Shown piece by piece: positions 10,764 through 20,704 of a DNA stretch of 64,000 nucleotides. Source of the stretch: Selaginella moellendorffii. Lineage: Eukaryota; Streptophyta; Lycopodiopsida; Selaginellales; Selaginellaceae. The translations under genes and the position numbers were made by a program. Location of the stretch: NCBI RefSeq assembly GCF_000143415.4, contig NW_003314411.1:186452-250451 (forward strand), written 5' to 3'. A model generated the notes under the pieces. That model had not been told where the DNA came from. It made no database searches and was given only the letters and a program-made list of their open reading frames with translations. The stretch's first letter is position 1. Each line of letters opens with the position of its first letter.

Positions 10764-13700
10764 ATGGTGAAACAGAACCGTGCTGATGACGCTGAAACCT
10801 CTAGACGGGCGAATCGAGAGGAGGAAACTCCTGCTAGAGATGCTGCGGAAGAGGCAGAGGCTGAGTCGGAAGAGGAAGAGCCAAATGCTGCGGCGTTGTA
10901 GCGTACGGCTCAGGAAGTCAAGATTGAGAATTTGCGAAAGGAGATTCGCAAATTAAAGAAGGAGAACAAGAAGAGGAAGAAAGAAGCTGAGGCAGCTAAA
11001 CCAGCAAAGCCTAAGCAACCGGACTCCTCTTCAAGTTCTGAGGACGATGAAGTTCTGCAGCCGCCCCCGGTTGCACGAGTTTCAAAGTTCAAGCCCCCAA
11101 AACCACCCAACTTCAGAGGCATGTGGGACTATCAGGTTTTGGAAGACTGGGTCTACGATATGGAGAACTACTTCATAGCGGCAGACGTCGATGATCGTAC
11201 GAAAGTTGCGTGCGCGCAATCCTTTCTCACCGATCATGCCAAAACTTGGTGGCGCCAAGTGTGTGCTGAAAAAGGGCAGACTAGAAGTTGGACCAAGATG
11301 CGGTCTCGTATCCGTAAGGAATACTTGCCGGATGATCTTGGTCTAAGACTTCGCGCGGAGCTGCGGCGGTTAAAGCAGCGAGGGGATCTCATGCATTACG
11401 TTAATGCGTTTGCTCAGAAGCGCATTATGATTGCAAATATGAGTGACGAAGATGCTCGGAGTTATTTTCTGGAGGGTTTAAGTTCACTTTCTCGCAATGA
11501 GATTTTGAAGTTTAAGCCGAAGACTTATCTGGAGTGTAAGGAGGCAGCGCAGCAAGTTGCCTTTAGTCACTCGCTCATGGAACAATATCAGCAACCGTAT
11601 GCTGGTAACTCGGACAAGAATAGGAATTCTGGGAATAAACAAGGTGATCGGAAACAGAGGGTGGAAAGTAGGTTCCGCCCTGGAGGCTCACAAGCAATGG
11701 TTAACAAAGGTGGTGGTGGTTGGAGACCACCAGCAGCTTCTTCTGGTCCTAGGCCCTCTGTTCCTCCTCCTGGTGGGTACAAGCAGCAGCAACCTGCAAA
11801 ACCTACTCCTAGCGGAACGGGTAGTGTGGGTCATTGCTTCCATTGTGGAGAGTCAGGACATAGGTCCTCGGATTATCCCAACAAGCATAAGACAAGGTCT
11901 CGAGTTAATGTCATGAGGGAAGACGGTGGTGATGAAGCTGAAGGGGTTGACGAGTTGGTCAATGCAGACTATGAGGAAGAAGAGGTGAGTAACTTTCGTT
12001 GCTTTCCTCAAGCTTTTCTTGCAGTCAATGCAAACACTGATCTGTTGATGTATCTGGTAGGCTTTGTCTGTGGACACCGAATCCGAGTGATGATTGACAC
12101 GGGAGCTACGCACAGCGTGATATCCGAAGACTTAGTTAAGTTGTTAGGATTGAATGCTGAGCAAATGTCGCCTATGCACTTCCGGTTTGCGGAAGGTGGG
12201 CAAGTAGCCAGAAAGTTTGTGAGTGATGTTCCAATAAAGATATCCAAGTGGAAAGAAAGAGTGGACTTGGTAGTGTTGAAGATACCAGATTTTCAGATGG
12301 TGTTTGGTATGGATTTCTTCAACAAGTATATAAAAGGGATTTATGGTGCTGGACAAAGTCGTATCACGTTGAAGTCCGAAGGACAACCCGATGTGTCCTT
12401 CCAGTTGCAAAAGCGTTCCTCAAAGGATTGGGATGGAAAGTTCCTGACTGCGAGGGCCGCTCAAAAAGCAGCTAAGAGGGGATGTCGGACCTTTTGGGTT
12501 CAAGTGATGGAAGCGGAGAGTGTGGGTGACTCTGTTCGAATTGGCGATGGGGTTGATCCTGTACCAAAGAAGATATTGGAGTTGTTGGCACAGAATCAGG
12601 ATATCTTCCCGAAGGATTTGCCACCAGGGCTACCCCCTAGCCGTGAGGTTGATCATCGGATTGAGGTTATTCCGGGTTCTAAACCACCTACAAAAGCTCC
12701 ATATCGGTTGAACATCAAGGAGATGGCTGAACTCAAGAAGCAACTCACGGAGCTTCTTGACAAAGGTCATATCCGACCCAGCAAGTCACCTTATGGAGCA
12801 CCAATCCTTTTTGTTATGAAAAAGGATGGAACCATGAGGATGTGTATTGACTATCGGGCACTCAATAAGATCATGGTCAAGAACAGTTATCCTTTGCCTC
12901 GCATTGATGACTTGTTTGACCAACTCTTAAAGGCTAAGTATTTTACGCGACTTGATTTGTGGTCCGGGTATCATCAGATACGGGTGGCGGATCAGGATGT
13001 GGAGAAGACAGCCTTTAAGACTCGGTACGGATCTTATGAGTTCCTTGTCATGCCATTCGGGTTATGCAATGCTCTGGCAACGTTCAGCACTATGATGGAT
13101 AGAATATTCGGAGATTATTTGGACGCATTTGTTGTCCTATACATCGACGATGTTCTAGTCTTCAGCGAAACGTTGGAGGATCATTTGAAACACTTGGAGC
13201 TGGTGTTTCAAAAGTTGCGCGAACACAAACTGTATGCTAAGGAAAGTAAATGTGCTTTTGGTCAATTGCGTGTAAACTTTCTCGGACATATAGTTGGTGG
13301 TGGCGTGATTGAAGTCGATCCAAAGAAAGTGGAAGCGGTGAAGTCTTGGGAAATCCCGACCACTGTATCAGATGTTCGTTCCTTTCTCGGTTTGGCGGGA
13401 TACTATCGCAAGTTTGTCCGCAATTTTGCAAGGATTGCTCTTCCGTTAACTGAGTTGACGAAGAGTAGTATTCCGTTTCATTGGACACCAGCTTGTCAGC
13501 GTGCTTTTGTACGGTTGAAGGAGATCTTGACTACGGTTCCTGTTCTCAGGATCCCAGATCTTGATAAACCCTTTGAAGTGCATTGTGATGCGTCTGGCTA
13601 TGCTATTGGTGCCGTGTTGCAGCAAGATTGTGACAAAGCGGTTGGTGTTACGCTAAGGCGACATAGTTGTCCCGTTGCGTTCTATTCCAAGAAATTGGAT

Positions 13701-15479
13701 GAAACCCAACGAAGATGGCCAACGCATGAGAAAGAGATGTTTGCTATAGTGTCGGCCCTGGAACACTGGAGACACTACTTGGGTGGACACACCAAGGTTT
13801 ATACAGATAGCAACACACTAAGCTACTTTGCTACGCAGCCTAAGCTTACGCCGAAGCAGGCTCGTTGGCAAGAGAAGCTTGCTAGATATGATATTGAAAT
13901 CATATATAAACCTGGTAAAGACAATATTGTTCCGGATGCATTGAGTCGTCAAGCTCAATTCCGGGCAATATCGGCAATCAGTTCGGACTGGTTGGAAGAC
14001 GTTCGGGCTTCATATGGAAGTGATCCATTGGCGAAGGCAATCTTATGCCGTGCGGGGTTGTTGAAGCAGAGCCCTGGTAGCGAAGCAGCAAAAGTTGCTA
14101 GTCGCACTAATGCAAAACTTCACTTCTCAGTTCGGGATGGGCTTATATTCTATAAGCAAGGAAGATTGTATCTTCCCTCTAAGGATCTTCAGCAGTTATT
14201 TCTGCGGGAACATCATGATGTTCCAGCAGCGGGACATGGTGGACAGCGAAAAACGCTAGCTTCGTTGAAAAAGGGATTTTTCTGGTCTAGTATGGAAGGT
14301 GATGTAGCGGACTATGTCCGTTCCTGCCCTATATGCCAGCAATGTAAGCGCAAAGCTGAGAAGCAGGCTGGAAAGTTGCAGTGCATTCCAGCACCGGCAT
14401 GGCCATTTCAAAGTGTGACACTTGATTTCGTCACTTGCTTGCCGAAGTCTAAGGGTTATGATACTTTGATGGTGGTTGTGGATCGGTTGTCGAAGATTGC
14501 ACATTTCATTCCAACTGTGGGAACAGTGAACGCGAAACAAGCAGCAAAGCTCTTTTTCCATGAAGTAGTGTGAGTTCGTGGTCTTCCTGAAGAGATGATC
14601 TCGGATAGGGATTCGAGGTTTACAGGGAATTTTTGGGGCAGACTGTTCCAGTTATTTGGTACCAAGTTAAAGTTTAGTACGGCTTATCATCCTCAGACTG
14701 ATGGGCAGACCGAACGTGTGAATGCTCAAGTTGAGGATTATCTGCGATACTATGTCGCGGCGGACCAACGCGACTGGGTCGAGCATTTGGATACAGCAGA
14801 AATATGTTATAACAACACATTTCACAGCGCTATAGGCTGTTCTCCATGGGAGATGCTGCAAGGGAATGCTCGTGGGGTTCCTCAACAGATTGTTGTACCG
14901 AAACCAATGTCCGAGGTGTTGGTCCCGGCCGTTGAGACTTATGCGGAGCAGCTACGTCAAGGTTGGTCTAGAGCAACTGAGGCGATGAGCAAAGCTCAAG
15001 ATAGGTATCGACGTGATAAGGATCAGCATCGTCGGGATGTATCCTATCAAGTGGGAGATCAGGTGTGGCTATCTTCCCGGAACTTGAACATTAAGGGATC
15101 TTTGTCTCGGAAGCTGTTACCGCGATATGTTGGACCTTATCGGGTGTTGAAACGCATTGGTGATATATCCTATAAGTTGGATCTTCCGGATGAGTTATCT
15201 CAGCTACATGATGTGTTTCATGTCAGTTTACTGGCACCATATCATGCTGCTGTGGAACGCTCTATGGATTTGCGTCCTCCGCCAGTAATCGTGGATGGTG
15301 AACCAGAGTATGAAGCTGAATCTATCTTAGATTCTCGATTTCGGAGACGGGCTCATGCGAAGGAATATCTCGTTAAGTGGAAAGGTTACCCGACTTGTGA
15401 ATCAACTTGGGAACCTCTTGGGAATCTTACACATGCTCGTGAGCTTGTCACGGAGTATGAGAATCGTAATAAAAACTAG
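10764..15479 (+). pseudogene. Element 2 gag-pol polyprotein with two in-frame stops
   Basis: One frame of 1,572 codons from the ATG at 10,764 to TAG at 15,479, interrupted by TAG at 10,899-10,901 and TGA at 14,571-14,573. The long middle piece starts after the first stop. Domains in order: acidic coiled N terminus; gag capsid block with WVYDMENYF and KTWWRQV (about 11,130-11,270); zinc knuckle [14 protein letters not shown] (about 11,835-11,876), in which the last Cys is Tyr; protease IDTGATHSV (about 12,093); RT with YIDDVLVF (about 13,142); RNase H with [10 protein letters not shown]; integrase finger with CPICQQC (about 14,330) and core [14 protein letters not shown]; chromodomain EYLVKWKGYP (about 15,362) with ESTWEPLGNL. 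RT also shows [10 protein letters not shown] (usual R, codon TGG at 12,960) and NALATF (usual P, codon CTG at 13,074). All three are C-to-T type changes. The element is almost surely inactive by itself. Confidence 0.93.
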
Positions 15480-16073
15480 CTTTTGTAAATCTTGTAATAA
15501 ATCTTGCAAATTAATAAAATACTATATTTTTATAATCAAAGTGTCGTTTCTCTCGTTCATTAGTACTTGGGTTAGTTTTGGCAGGCTGACTTCGGCACTT
15601 CGGTGCATGGGTCCAATCCATAACCATGGGGATAACTATTATAGACTGATCACAAGTCCCCGCCTCTCTCTCGATGTCTCATTTTCGAAAAGGGGCGTGG
15701 TCGTGTAAACAACTTAATCTGCCAGTTTATAGTAGTTATCTAAATCTTCCCGACGGGGTTGATTTCTTGCTCAGGGAAAGTTGGGCCTCTGGCCCTCTTC
15801 CTATGTCCCTGCGGGCAGGGATGTATCATTCCTTTGTAAGCCGAGTGGTACTCGGAGCAGCAAGGGTGGCTAACTTTGCTAGTCATTTCCTTGTTGGTGA
15901 CGGCCGGAGGGTGTCTGAGTTTTAACGTCTTTGGACGTAGAGGAGAGGTCGTTCCATAACTCATTTAAGTCGGTGCGTTTCCCACATAGTGTGCTTTCCG
16001 TTAACTTTCGGAGTTGTTTCCTTGACGGTTTGCTAGACTCGGGTATGCATCGACGAGGACGTCGATCTTCCCC
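15480..16073 (+). other. Element 2 3' untranslated region
   Basis: Lies between the chromodomain stop and the purine tract. No coding sequence or RNA gene recognised. Confidence 0.6.
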
Positions 16074-16086
16074 AAGGGGGGGAGAG
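16074..16086 (+). promoter_or_regulatory. Polypurine tract of element 2
   Basis: AAGGGGGGGAGAG immediately before the 3' LTR start TGTCACG; the standard plus-strand priming site. Confidence 0.9.
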
Positions 16087-17003
16087 TGTCACGAATGTGA
16101 CTTCGGGTATCGAAAGATATTTGTCGACCGGTCCTTACGGACACTCTCTCCTTACTGCCATTACGGCAGGAGGTCGGTGCTGCTGGTTCCCTTTATTGGC
16201 CCCTCTTGTCCAAGTGTTAGTTTACTAGGCTTAGCATCTGTACTTAGCCAGATGGACATAAGGTAGGAACTCCTATGTGTTTCTAGCTGAGCATTCTCGG
16301 CCTGGCTCTTAGTTCTCTTTTGCTCTGTCTTGCACTGGCTTGGCAAGAACCCTCACATATTGAGACTAGTCCCTCAATATCGCTGGATGATAGCTTACCG
16401 TGTCTGCCAAACACTCTCGCTATCACGCCCTTTGTGTTGGTCTCATTTCGGTCCCAAATGCTATTTATGGAAAGTGTCTAGATTAGCTCATTTGGCATAT
16501 CTACGGAATGTAGAGATCGGCCTGAACACAATGGTGTTCGTCCCGTGTCCAAATTCGCAATCTAAGGACATTCCATATTTAGTAAGTTTCGGACTTGTCC
16601 CAGAGACTAACTCCTGGTACTAAGGGAGGCTTGGGGTGAAAGCCCAAAGCGTGTGTCCCTCAAGGGGGGGGGGGCTGTGGGGGGTTCCAAATGTATAGTA
16701 GGGATAGTGGTTGGAATGCATGTCCGACCACCTGAGACATTAGTTTGGCTCCCGCTGGGTTGTGTCGCTCCTTGTTCTGCGTCCGGCTTGGGTCTAAGCC
16801 CAAGCTCCACGCTGCTCTAGTCAGTGGAGTACCTTCCTCCTTGCGTTAGGCCACCGGTATGCCAAAATTGTGCCAGACTCCGTCTGACACCATTTTGCGT
16901 GCAGGTGCTGGATACGGGGAGCTGGTGCTCGTGGAATTGCACCGGACCCTCGTTTCGTAGCGCAACAGGCTTGGAGTTCGGCTCCAAATTCAGGTGCGCT
17001 ACA
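16087..17003 (+). repeat. Element 2 3' LTR
   Basis: 917 bp, TGTCACG to GCTACA, the same length as the 5' copy and about 99 percent identical by eye. It is followed by the target duplication TCTTG. Confidence 0.95.
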
Positions 17004-17008
17004 TCTTG
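17004..17008. repeat. Target site duplication of element 2, right copy
   Basis: TCTTG, matching the uninterrupted LTR sequence at 3,359. It pairs with TCTTA at 9,652. Confidence 0.85.
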
Positions 17009-17629
17009 AGCACTTCTTTGGATGGCCCCTCCGGCACCAACCAAGTCCATGCTCACTCCCACCCAAGGCCCCTCGGTCCCAGTCTCAACCTCAAGTCGGT
17101 TTGGAAGCCCCACTGAAGAGTCCCTTCAAAACTGGTTCCTGGACCTCACTATCCCTACTATACTTTTGGAACCCCCCACAGCCCCCCCCCCCTTGAGGGA
17201 CACACGCTTTGGGCTTTCACCCCAAGCCTCCCTTAGTACCCGTATTAGTATTTGGACTTAGTCTCTGGCTCAATCTCGGACTTGATTTCGGATTCGACTT
17301 TGGATTCGGTCTCAGACTCGATCTCGGACTCGATCTCGGACCTGATCTTGGACTTGATCTCGGACCCGATCTCGGACCCGACCTCGGACTCGACCTCGGA
17401 CTCGGTCTCGGACCCGATTTCGGATCTCGGACTCCGTTTCGAACTCGGTCTCGAACTCGGTCCCCGAGTCAGCCTCGGACTCGATTCTGGACTCTATCTC
17501 GAACTCGGTCTCCTAGTTGGTCTTGGACTCGATCTTCGACTTGGTCCTATCCGATGAACTCTTTGTCATTTTGGTCATGCTTTCGGGGTTCTTTTAGCCT
17601 ACGACACCTCGGCGAGTTCGTTCCTTACA
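17009..17629 (-). repeat. Element 1 5' LTR, second part, with an element-2-like tract
   Basis: Continues the LTR interrupted at 9,656 and aligns with 3,364-3,936. Between about 17,166 and 17,240 it departs from its sister LTR and instead equals the reverse complement of element 2 LTR sequence (16,617-16,690), including CTTAGTACC. The 12-mer tandem tract follows at 17,256-17,552. Ends TTACA. Confidence 0.9.
17256..17552. repeat. 12-mer minisatellite in element 1 5' LTR
   Basis: Homologous to 3,598-3,852, unit close to CTCGGACTCGAT, but with a different number of units. Repeat slippage therefore continued after insertion. Confidence 0.85.
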
Positions 17630-17634
17630 GTGCA
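17630..17634. repeat. Target site duplication of element 1, right copy
   Basis: GTGCA, identical to 2,811-2,815. Confidence 0.9.
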
Positions 17635-17710
17635 CTCTTACCTTTCTCTCTATATTTGAGCCTTTATAGATCATCAATAGAGTCAGACTTGAGACCTTTT
17701 TAATACTAAA

Positions 17711-17891
17711 TATAAACTCCTGAATTTGGACTTCCCGAGAGGTCACCCAACCCAATATTATTAAAATCCAAGGACGCTTAACCCTAAGTATCTTAAAACC
17801 TTTAACTAATTAAAAAAAGGGGTACACTTTTGTCCATAAGCCCTTTCCTTCTATATTTTGTCTTTCAAGTCATTCCTTTTGGTTACTTATA
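17711..17891 (-). repeat. 5S-promoter-bearing solo LTR, copy i
   Basis: On the minus strand it contains GTTAAGCGTCCTTGG, a gap, then GGGTTGGGTGACCT and CGGGAAGTCC (17,785 to 17,728). These follow the 3' half of plant 5S rRNA, which holds the internal RNA polymerase III promoter (A box, intermediate element, C box). The flanking leader and tail match the copies at 18,666, 35,571, 35,915 and 45,996. The 5' half of 5S is absent. The termini are worn (TATAAAC...CTTATA), so no TSD can be called. Confidence 0.7.
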
Positions 17892-18019
17892 GGGATGACT
17901 TGAAATTTGAATTTATATAATGCTTCCAACCCTTTATGAAATTAAGGAATGTTCTATACTAGGTACGTTATTAATAAACTTGTAAGTTATCACAAGTTGA
18001 AAGTTGGAAGCACTATATA
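17892..18019. other. AT-rich spacer
   Basis: No feature recognised; probably part of the decayed chromovirus to the right. Confidence 0.3.
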
Positions 18020-18960
18020 AGTATTGATACTTTAATTAAATTTTGTATAAATACATAAAGTTTTACCTTGTAAAAATTCCTTTATTAGATCTCATGTATT
18101 CACTAGGTTCTTTTTTGGTTCCTATATTACTTTATAAAATACACATGGAAGTCTTTCACTTCATATATTTTTTGCTTGTTCCTACATATATTGAGGATAA
18201 CTTTAACTTCATATTCCTCTTCCCCTTGAATAACTTTACTTAGTTTTTGTGAAGTGGGTCCTCAAAGTATAGTTTAAGTAAGTTCACATGGAATATAGTG
18301 TGTATTTTCCTTATTTCTTGGAAAAGCTTAAAACAATAAACCACCTTACTAAATTACTTAAAGAACTTAAAATCATTTCATTTTACGAATATATGTACAT
18401 TAACTTTGGGTCAATCTTAAGTTGATTCCATTTAGTAACCTTAAGTTTTTGGTGTTCAACCACACCTTCTCTCTAAGTTAGAACTTTATATCTTTATATT
18501 ATTAGTTTGTATATTTAATTTACCTTTGTTAAACCTGTTTCAAATAATCCCTCACTAGATTCCAAATGTTTAGTCTTTATATCATGAATGCCTTCACCAC
18601 ATGTAACTCTCCATGATACTAGGCCATGCTGAGTTTCATAAGACATTCAATAGTTTACCCATCCTTGTAACCAAGCAAAAAAAAAAACTTAAGAGACAAT
18701 TTATAAAGTTCAAATATAAAAGGATAGGGCCCATGAAAAAGAGTGTATCCCTTTTTCAAATTGGTTAAGGGTCTTGGGATATTTTGAGTTAAATGTTTTT
18801 CGGTTTGAATAATACTAGGATGGATGACCTCCCAAGAAGTTTAAATTTAAGAGCTTACATTCTTATAGATTCACCTTAATACTCGAATGTGGTGAGTTGT
18901 TTTAACACATTTTTACAAGTCATAAATGACTTACGCAATCCATATAATCTTTAGAGATCA
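18020..18960 (-). mobile_element. Decayed element-1-like chromovirus (integrase end and chromodomain)
   Basis: Aligns along its length with 4,340-5,130 of element 1 (for example CCTCACTAGATTCCAAATGTT and TCGAATGTGGTGAGTTGTT in both) but is much more AT-rich, mainly through C-to-T and G-to-A changes. It is interrupted at 18,666-18,859 by a 5S-bearing solo LTR. No open frame survives. Confidence 0.8.
18666..18859 (+). repeat. 5S-promoter-bearing solo LTR, copy ii
   Basis: 194 bp, from TGTAACCAAG to GAGCTTACA, placed inside the chromovirus remnant, whose two halves align on either side with element 1. The 5S-like block is 18,788-18,842 (AATACTAGGATGGATGACCT and CCCAAGAAGT). TG...CA ends and insertion into a known sequence support a mobile LTR. 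The flanking five bases (ATCCT, TTCTT) are not a convincing duplication. Confidence 0.72.
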
Positions 18961-19429
18961 TACTCAATCCATATAATTTTTAGAGATTAAACTATAAGGA
19001 GTTTGTTGCCAAGAGATGGAAAAACAATAAAATTATTAATAAAATAATAAAATAATAAAAGACTCCCCTCCTAGTTAACTTAGAAACATAATCTTTGTAT
19101 TAAATGCTTATCTATATACATATAATATGTTTTGAATTCAAATCCCATAAGTAATATGTGACAATATTCTCAATATTTACTCTAATATTTATTTATTCTT
19201 CTAATTAAAAACTAAGCTGGTAATATTATAGTCATGGGTTCAAGACTCATTGACCACATTGATAATTTTATGGAGCTTTCTTTTTCCATAGTGATGCTCT
19301 GTCAAAGTCCAAGAAGAAAGCTTGACACGAACACAAAGAATTTTACTTTGTGCACACTATTGTGAATATAAGTCATTACTTTTATAGCTAAATATACTAT
19401 GTGTGTTGAGTTTAATAATACACACTCTT
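18961..19429. other. AT-rich sequence, probable copia 3' end
   Basis: No gene recognised. It lies downstream (minus sense) of the copia RNase H remnant and may contain its 3' LTR, but I cannot define borders. Confidence 0.35.
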
Positions 19430-20560
19430 GAATGATGCAAAACTCAATCAACCACCATTCCCTTGAAAGTTTATTTGGTAAAAGGCTTTGTGAAGAAGTT
19501 ACTTTGTTGATCAGTAGTAAAGCTTAAGAATTTATTCTTGGACTAATTCACATGCATAATGGTAATGCACTCCATTTGTGCACCATGATTCCATCTTTGT
19601 TTTCCATGTAGAGAGGCAAGAAAGGTTACCCAAGATTAAGGAGGAAATCATGAAGCTAAAGAATCTCCTTTCAGGTTAGAAATAGCATGTATTATAATCA
19701 TTATGAGGCTAATATTATAGAATGGTGACAAATGAGATGCTATATGTTGCAACTCCTCCATGAGTTAAGTGAAATCTTTTGTCCTATAGGATAAATTTGG
19801 CTAATTACCAATGTAGTTTGCTTGGATTTGCTAAAAACTGGTTTAGAGGAATAGTAGAGAAAGCCCAAGTTGTGAGCACCATATCATACCATATCATACA
19901 TAAGATTGCAATAAGGCTTCTAAATGACATGGAAGCTATTAAAGCTTAACTTCTTAGAGAGAATAGTGTTTAGTTGCATAAACACAGCAATTAACCATGT
20001 TAAATTACTCTAGAATGTCATGAAAATATTTTTTTCAAAAAATCTGAAGTCTTATCATGACAAATTTCCAAGCTAAAGCAATACCTAAATCCTCCACTCA
20101 AAATAGCTTAAAACAGTAAATAAACTAATAAGTTGCTAATCACTCAGCATATAATACTACAATGAGCATATAAGAGTTATGAGACTTGAGAAGGACATTA
20201 TGATGAAACTAAACTCTAGAGGCTTGTTTAAGGCCATAAAATACTTTCTTTAATTTCCATACCTTCCAAACTAACATTAAGAAATGTTATTTTGATATTT
20301 GTGATACAAAGTGAGGAAATGCTAGCAAAATATAAAGGCTTGTCATCTTAACTACTAGAAATATGTGTCAAATACTTTTGGGAAGAATTTTGTGCTACTA
20401 AGTGAGCTTTCTAACAATTAAATATGCTACAAGCATTAAACTTAATTTTATATACCCAATGTGAACCAGTAAACTATGCAAGATCTGATTCTTCAAAAAC
20501 ATCCTTTTGATTAATAGACTGAAATTCCTTTTGCAGCAGGGCAATTCTTAATTTCTTTGT
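19430..20560 (-). mobile_element. Decayed Ty1/copia pol (RT to RNase H)
   Basis: Minus-strand reading gives, in order: HWVYKIKFNA with KAHLVAQNSSQKY (20,500-20,400), the usual copia W-V-Y/F-K-x-K and KARLVAKGFxQ block; NIKITFLNVSLEG (about 20,310), matching DVKTAFLNG; KKVFYGLKQASR (about 20,240), matching KKALYGLKQAPR; and finally TTDQQSNFFTKPFTK (about 19,500), matching the RNase H end DQxADxFTKPL. Stops, frameshifts and internal deletions make it a fossil. Confidence 0.78.
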
Positions 20561-20704
20561 ACTGTGGAAAATGAGTTTGAAAAGGCTACTTTACTACCTT
20601 GAAATTTTATGCATCATTAAACCATCTTTTCCATTTTGTGAAACCATACAAAAATTTGATGAGAAAAAAAAACTGAGCTTCTAAACTCCATAGAAATAGT
20701 CTGT

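Larger units (their letters stand above)
9657..17003 (+). mobile_element. Element 2: near-intact chromovirus nested in element 1
   Basis: A full-length, 7,347-bp Ty3/gypsy retrotransposon on the plus strand. It has two 917-bp LTRs, an initiator-Met primer site, one long gag-pol frame, a chromodomain and a G-rich purine tract. By eye the LTRs differ at about seven positions, so the insertion is recent compared with everything else here. The frame is spoiled by only two stop codons. It interrupts the 5' LTR of element 1 in the opposite orientation. Confidence 0.95.
2816..17629 (-). mobile_element. Element 1: chromodomain Ty3/gypsy retrotransposon, split by element 2
   Basis: A complete but inactive LTR retrotransposon on the minus strand. 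Order in its own sense: 5' LTR (17,629 to 9,096, interrupted), initiator-Met-type primer site, gag, protease, reverse transcriptase, RNase H, integrase, chromodomain, purine tract, 3' LTR (3,936 to 2,816). The gene order RT-RNase H-integrase plus the C-terminal chromodomain place it in the chromovirus branch of Metaviridae. Without the nested element it is about 7.46 kb. Its LTRs differ by indels and many substitutions, so it is older than element 2. Related LTR pieces recur at 55,438-56,114, and a decayed pol copy lies at 18,020-18,960. Confidence 0.93.

Noticed and set aside
14571-14573. Programmed stop readthrough in element 2 pol
   Set aside because: It lies inside integrase, not at a gag-pol border, and the relative in element 1 has Arg at the site. 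A point mutation is simpler.
17209-17703. Long open frame of repeated L-G-L-D/P residues
   Set aside because: It is the 12-mer minisatellite of the LTR read in frame; unit length 12 guarantees an open frame. The same occurs at 3,595-3,864.
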